Of a stretch of DNA of 64,000 nt, positions 60,374 to 64,000 are shown in pieces. The number at the start of each line of letters is the position of its first letter. The first letter of the stretch is position 1. Both the position numbers and the translations under genes were made by a program. The stretch is from Anas platyrhynchos. Lineage: Eukaryota > Chordata > Aves > Anseriformes > Anatidae. The notes beneath the pieces were generated by a model. It saw nothing but the letters and a program-made list of their open reading frames with translations. It did no database searches and had not been told where the DNA came from. Location: NCBI RefSeq assembly GCF_047663525.1, contig NC_092588.1, forward strand, positions 84,379,501 through 84,443,500, read 5' to 3'.

Positions 60374-61735
60374 TATGCTCCCTGTCCCTACACTCCCCTA
60401 CACTCCCCTCCCCTATACTACCCTACACACCCCTACACTCCCCTACACACCCCTACACTCCACTCCCCTATACTACACTACACACCCCTACACTCCCCTC
60501 CCCTATCCTACCCTACACACCCCTACACTCCCCTCCCCTATACTACCCTACACACCCCTACACTCCCCTCCCCTATACTACCCTACACACCCCTACACTC
60601 CCCTCCCCTATACTACCCTACACACCCCTACACTCCCCTCCCCTATCCTACCCTACACACCCCTACACTCCCCTCACCTACACACCCCCACACACCCCTA
60701 CACTCCCCTACACTCCCCTCCCCTATACTACCCTACACACCCCTACACTCCCCTCCCCTATCCTACCCTACACACCCCTACACTCCCCTCCCCTATACTA
60801 CCCCACACACCCCTACACTCCCCTACACTCCCCTCCCCTATCCTACACTACAAACCCCTACACTCCCCTCCCCTATACTACCCTACACACCCCTACACTC
60901 CCCTCCTCTATCCTACCCTACACACCCCTACACTCCCCTCCCCTATACTACCCTACACACCCCTACACTCCCCTCCCCTATACTACCCTACACACCCCTA
61001 CACTCCCCTACACTCCCCTCCCCTATACTACCCTACACACCCCTACACTCCCCTCCCCTATCCTACCCTACACACCCCTACACTCCCCTCACCTACACAC
61101 CCCTACACTCCCCTCCCCTACACACCCCCACACACCCCTACACTCCCCTACACTCCCCTCCCCTATCCTACCCTACACACCCCTACACTCCCCTCCCCTA
61201 TACTACCCTACACACCCCTACACTCCCCTCCCCTATACTACCCTACACACCCCTACACTCCCCTACACTCCCCTCCCCTATACTACCCTACACTCCCCTC
61301 CCCTATACTACCCTACACACCCCTACACTCCCCTCCCCTACACACCCCTACACTCCCCTCCCCTCCCCTACACACCCCCACACACCCCTACACTCCCCTC
61401 CCCTATACTACCCTACACACCCCTACACTCCCCTACACTCCCCTCCCCTATACTACCCTACACACCCCTACACTCCCCTCCCCTACACACCCCCACACAC
61501 CACTACACTCCCCTATAATCCCCTCCCCTATACTTCCCTACATTCCCCTTCGCTACACTACCCTACATTACCCTATGCTCCCCTCCCCTATGCTCCCCTA
61601 CGCTCCCCTCCCCTATCCTATCCTACACTCCCCTAAACTCCACTCCCCTACACTACCCTATACTCTCCTACGCTCCCCTCCCCTCTACTATGCTACACTA
61701 CGCTATGCTACACTACGCTATGCTACACTACCCTA
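60374..61735. repeat. 36-bp C-rich minisatellite, unit 3 (about 1.4 kb)
   Basis: The left roughly 1.1 kb follows the variant order of unit 1 period by period. The right edge follows unit 2. The 715- and 465-codon plus-strand frames are by-products of the repeat. Confidence 0.95.
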
Positions 61736-61767
61736 TCCTACCCTCCCCTACCTCCTCTACACTGTCT

Positions 61768-62247
61768 TCCCTTCCCCTCCTTCCCCTCCCTCCCCTCCTT
61801 CCCCTCCCTCCCCTCCTTCCCCTCCCTCCCCTCCTTCCCCTCCCTCCCCTCCTTCCCCTCCCTCCCCTCCTTCCCCTCCCTCCCCTCCTTCCCCTCCCTC
61901 CCCTCCTTCCCCTCCCTCCCCTCCTTCCCCTCCTTCCCCTCCTTCCCCTCCCTCCCCTCCTTCCCCTCCCCTCCCCTCCCCTCCCCTCCCCTCCTCTTCA
62001 ATCCCCTCCCTCCCCTCCCTCCAATCGCATCGCATCGCATCGCATCGCCTCCCCTCCCCGCCCCTCCCCTTCCCTGCCCTCCCCTGCCCTCCCTTCCCTT
62101 TCCCTTTTCTTTCCCTTCCCCTCCCCTCCCCTCCCCTCCCCTCCCCTCCCCTCCCCTCCCCTCCCCTCCCCTCCCCTCCCCTCCCCTCCCCTCCCCTCTC
62201 TTCCTTTTATTCCCTCCCCTTCTTTCCCCTCTTGTCTTCTTTCTTTC
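61768..62247. repeat. Pyrimidine arrays, unit 3
   Basis: The longest 9-bp array (61,768-61,965, about 22 copies), mostly with alternating CCCCTCCTT and CCCCTCCCT forms, that is, an 18-bp higher-order period. It is followed by a CATCG run (62,024-62,048) and the longest CCCCT array (about 62,117-62,197). Confidence 0.93.
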
Positions 62248-62255
62248 AGGTAAGT
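62227..62255 (+). promoter_or_regulatory. Acceptor-donor junction AG|GTAAGT, unit 3
   Basis: Identical copy with AG at 62,248-62,249 and GTAAGT from 62,250. One upstream change (ccttctttcccc for ccttccctcccc) leaves the tract pyrimidine-only. Confidence 0.4.
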
Positions 62256-64000
62256 TCAGATCGCTTCAGTCGTTCTCGTAGCTCATATCCCTGGCTGATT
62301 CACGCGAACCCATCAGCAGCAACCAGAAGCGCTCCAGCTGCTGTGTCACTAGTTGAGCAACAGTCTGCAACTGGGAATCGCTGACTTTGTTCTGTGGCTC
62401 AGACAGGTGCCTTTCAGTTGCACCCTGGCCTGGACGTGTCCTCTTGCTGTGTCCCCACCTACATCGCAGTTCTGCTTAGAAGCAGCAGCAGGCTTTGGAA
62501 GATGTCCCACTCCTTCCATTTTCAGTGGTTTAGCTTGGCTAGCCGGGTGGTGTCTGTCAAGAGAAGACAACAAAGAGATTTGGGTTAGAAACAGCTAACT
62601 GAGTAGTTCCTTTCCACAAGGGCAAGGAATATTTACCCGTTCCTAATGGAGGCTGCAGTGTCAGAGATAACGACAGGTCCTTCCGAGAGCTTTGAAATAT
62701 CCCTTGGGGATGCTGTGTCCAGAGGACCAGAGCAAACCTGTCTAAAGTACACCGTGGAATCACTCGGAATTACTTCCTAGCACAGAAGCATGTGTCCGAT
62801 ACGGCTTCGGCTGGTTTCAGTGTTCTTCTGCACCTCATACCTAAATTAAGATAAGAGGTCTCAATGCAGATGGACAGCTTGAGAAACAGAGAAATCACTG
62901 ATGTGCTTTGAGTACTTCTAAGGACTGAGAACTAAATAAAGCCAATGTTGTAACATTAAGGATTGGTTAGAAAAGTAAACGTTAAAAACAAGTAAAGGAG
63001 AAGAACAAGTACGCTTTCTTAAAGTATCTACTGTACTTAAAGGATCTTTAAGCAAGTAAATAAGTAATGAAATATATACGCAGAGAGAGAGAGAGAGAGA
63101 GAGATACAGAAACCTAAGAAACTGCTGTGCAGCTTAGCTTCTTGCTCTCTTTTCTAAAAGTCCTAGTGAATACAGCATCTGCGTGCGTTACAAGCATTAC
63201 CCTCAGTCCAGCACAGGTACACACGAGAGGACAGCCTGCAGGTTGCGGAGGCAAAGAAACTGCTCTGGCTGGATGTGAAGAGCCAAGACAGAAGTTGCTG
63301 TCAGGGAAAAGATACACAGAGGGGATGGATGAAAAACACGGAGTGTGCTTCCGACCTTCACAACTTCTAAGCAAGCGGAGATGAGGTTGTGGAAGAACCA
63401 AATGAGCTGTTGATCTAGAAGCAGCCTGAAGACTGTCCTTAAGCAGGGCCTTGCATTCTTCATTTTTATAGCATTGCTTGCCTTCAAGTGCACGATCATG
63501 ATTTTATGAACTTTCTACCACTACAGAAATGCACCGGATTCTTTCACAAAACTTACGGGTGGTACTTGGAAATATTGGTCAGCATTCTCTATTTCCTTCG
63601 TCATCTCAATTCTCTTTTGGCCTGGGAAGCTTTTCAGAGCAGAGGAGAAGATCCGCTGTAATACGGAGTTTTGGATCCTGCAAAGGAAACGAAGAATCCT
63701 ACTGACAACTCTTTTCAACCTCACTTGCAACCATCACAGAAAAGAAGACCGAAAGAACACCGCTTTAGCATGGGAAGCATACATTTGAGCATAGGTGTCC
63801 TAGAGCTGAAGCCAGGTTAAGCAGGTTCCAAACAAGGTGAAGGAGCACACCCATAAAGCATTTCCATTAAGCTGTGCTTGCAAACAAATGGTTTAAAGAC
63901 TTAGATTTTCTTACAAGTGAAGAATGAAAAAATAAAAAGAAAGAAAATTACCAGGACATCCAGTTTTCCTCTAGCTTGCTTTGCTTCTTTCCGAATCTGA
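62256..64000. other. Single-copy-like core segment of unit 3 (partial)
   Basis: Copy of the core segment up to the window end. It carries a private C-to-T change near 63,725. Confidence 0.6.

Larger units (their letters stand above)
59170..64000. repeat. Macro-repeat unit 3 (partial, cut by window end)
   Basis: The third unit contains the CR1 fragment, LTR-end-like segment, a roughly 1.4-kb 36-bp minisatellite, the longest 9-bp array, and the first part of the single-copy segment. The window ends at the position equal to about 47,963 in unit 1. The array therefore continues outside the window. Confidence 0.95.

Overview
This window is vertebrate and almost certainly avian nuclear DNA. It carries many 5'-truncated CR1 LINE fragments with the ATTCTATG-type 3' tail, LTR fragments of the kind common in bird ERVL-like elements, and AT-rich single-copy DNA full of short A/T tracts. 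There is no sign of bacterial, plasmid or phage organisation. I cannot name the species or chromosome. I recognise no host protein-coding gene. Most long open frames are products of low-complexity minisatellites or of CR1/LTR sequence.

Layout. (1) 1-42,055 is AT-rich intergenic or intronic DNA with scattered CR1 pieces (about 4.9, 7.7, 9.3-9.8, 13.9, 15.0-16.6, 18.2-18.7, 27.7-28.0, 29.7-30.1 and 32.5 kb). It also holds two LTR fragments (9.83-10.36 and about 32.64-32.93 kb), microsatellites, a perfect 14-bp-stem hairpin (14,048-14,082), a 13-bp inverted repeat (24,191-24,292) and one weak exon-like block (41,697-41,798). (2) 42,060-42,590 is a truncated LTR that forms the left flank of the array. 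(3) 42,591-64,000 is a head-to-tail macro-repeat: unit 1 is about 9,033 bp, unit 2 about 7,546 bp, and unit 3 runs out of the window. By eye the units are nearly identical outside their C-rich minisatellites, which account for nearly all the length difference.

Each complete unit holds, left to right: a minus-strand CR1 fragment; about 0.8 kb with a possible LTR end on the plus strand; a 36-bp-period C-rich minisatellite; a run of shorter pyrimidine arrays (9-bp, CATCG, CCCCT); an AG|GTAAGT junction directly after the pyrimidine tract; about 4.2 kb of mostly single-copy sequence with several minus-strand exon-like blocks; and a minus-strand solo LTR of 1,092-1,096 bp flanked by a 5-bp GCAAC duplication. 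The LTR lies upstream of the exon-like blocks on the same strand and contains a good splice donor, so an LTR-started spliced transcript per unit is a reasonable but untested model. The most interesting object is the array: a recently homogenised macrosatellite with hypervariable G4/i-motif-prone cores, mosaic exchange between units, and possible transcripts in both directions.
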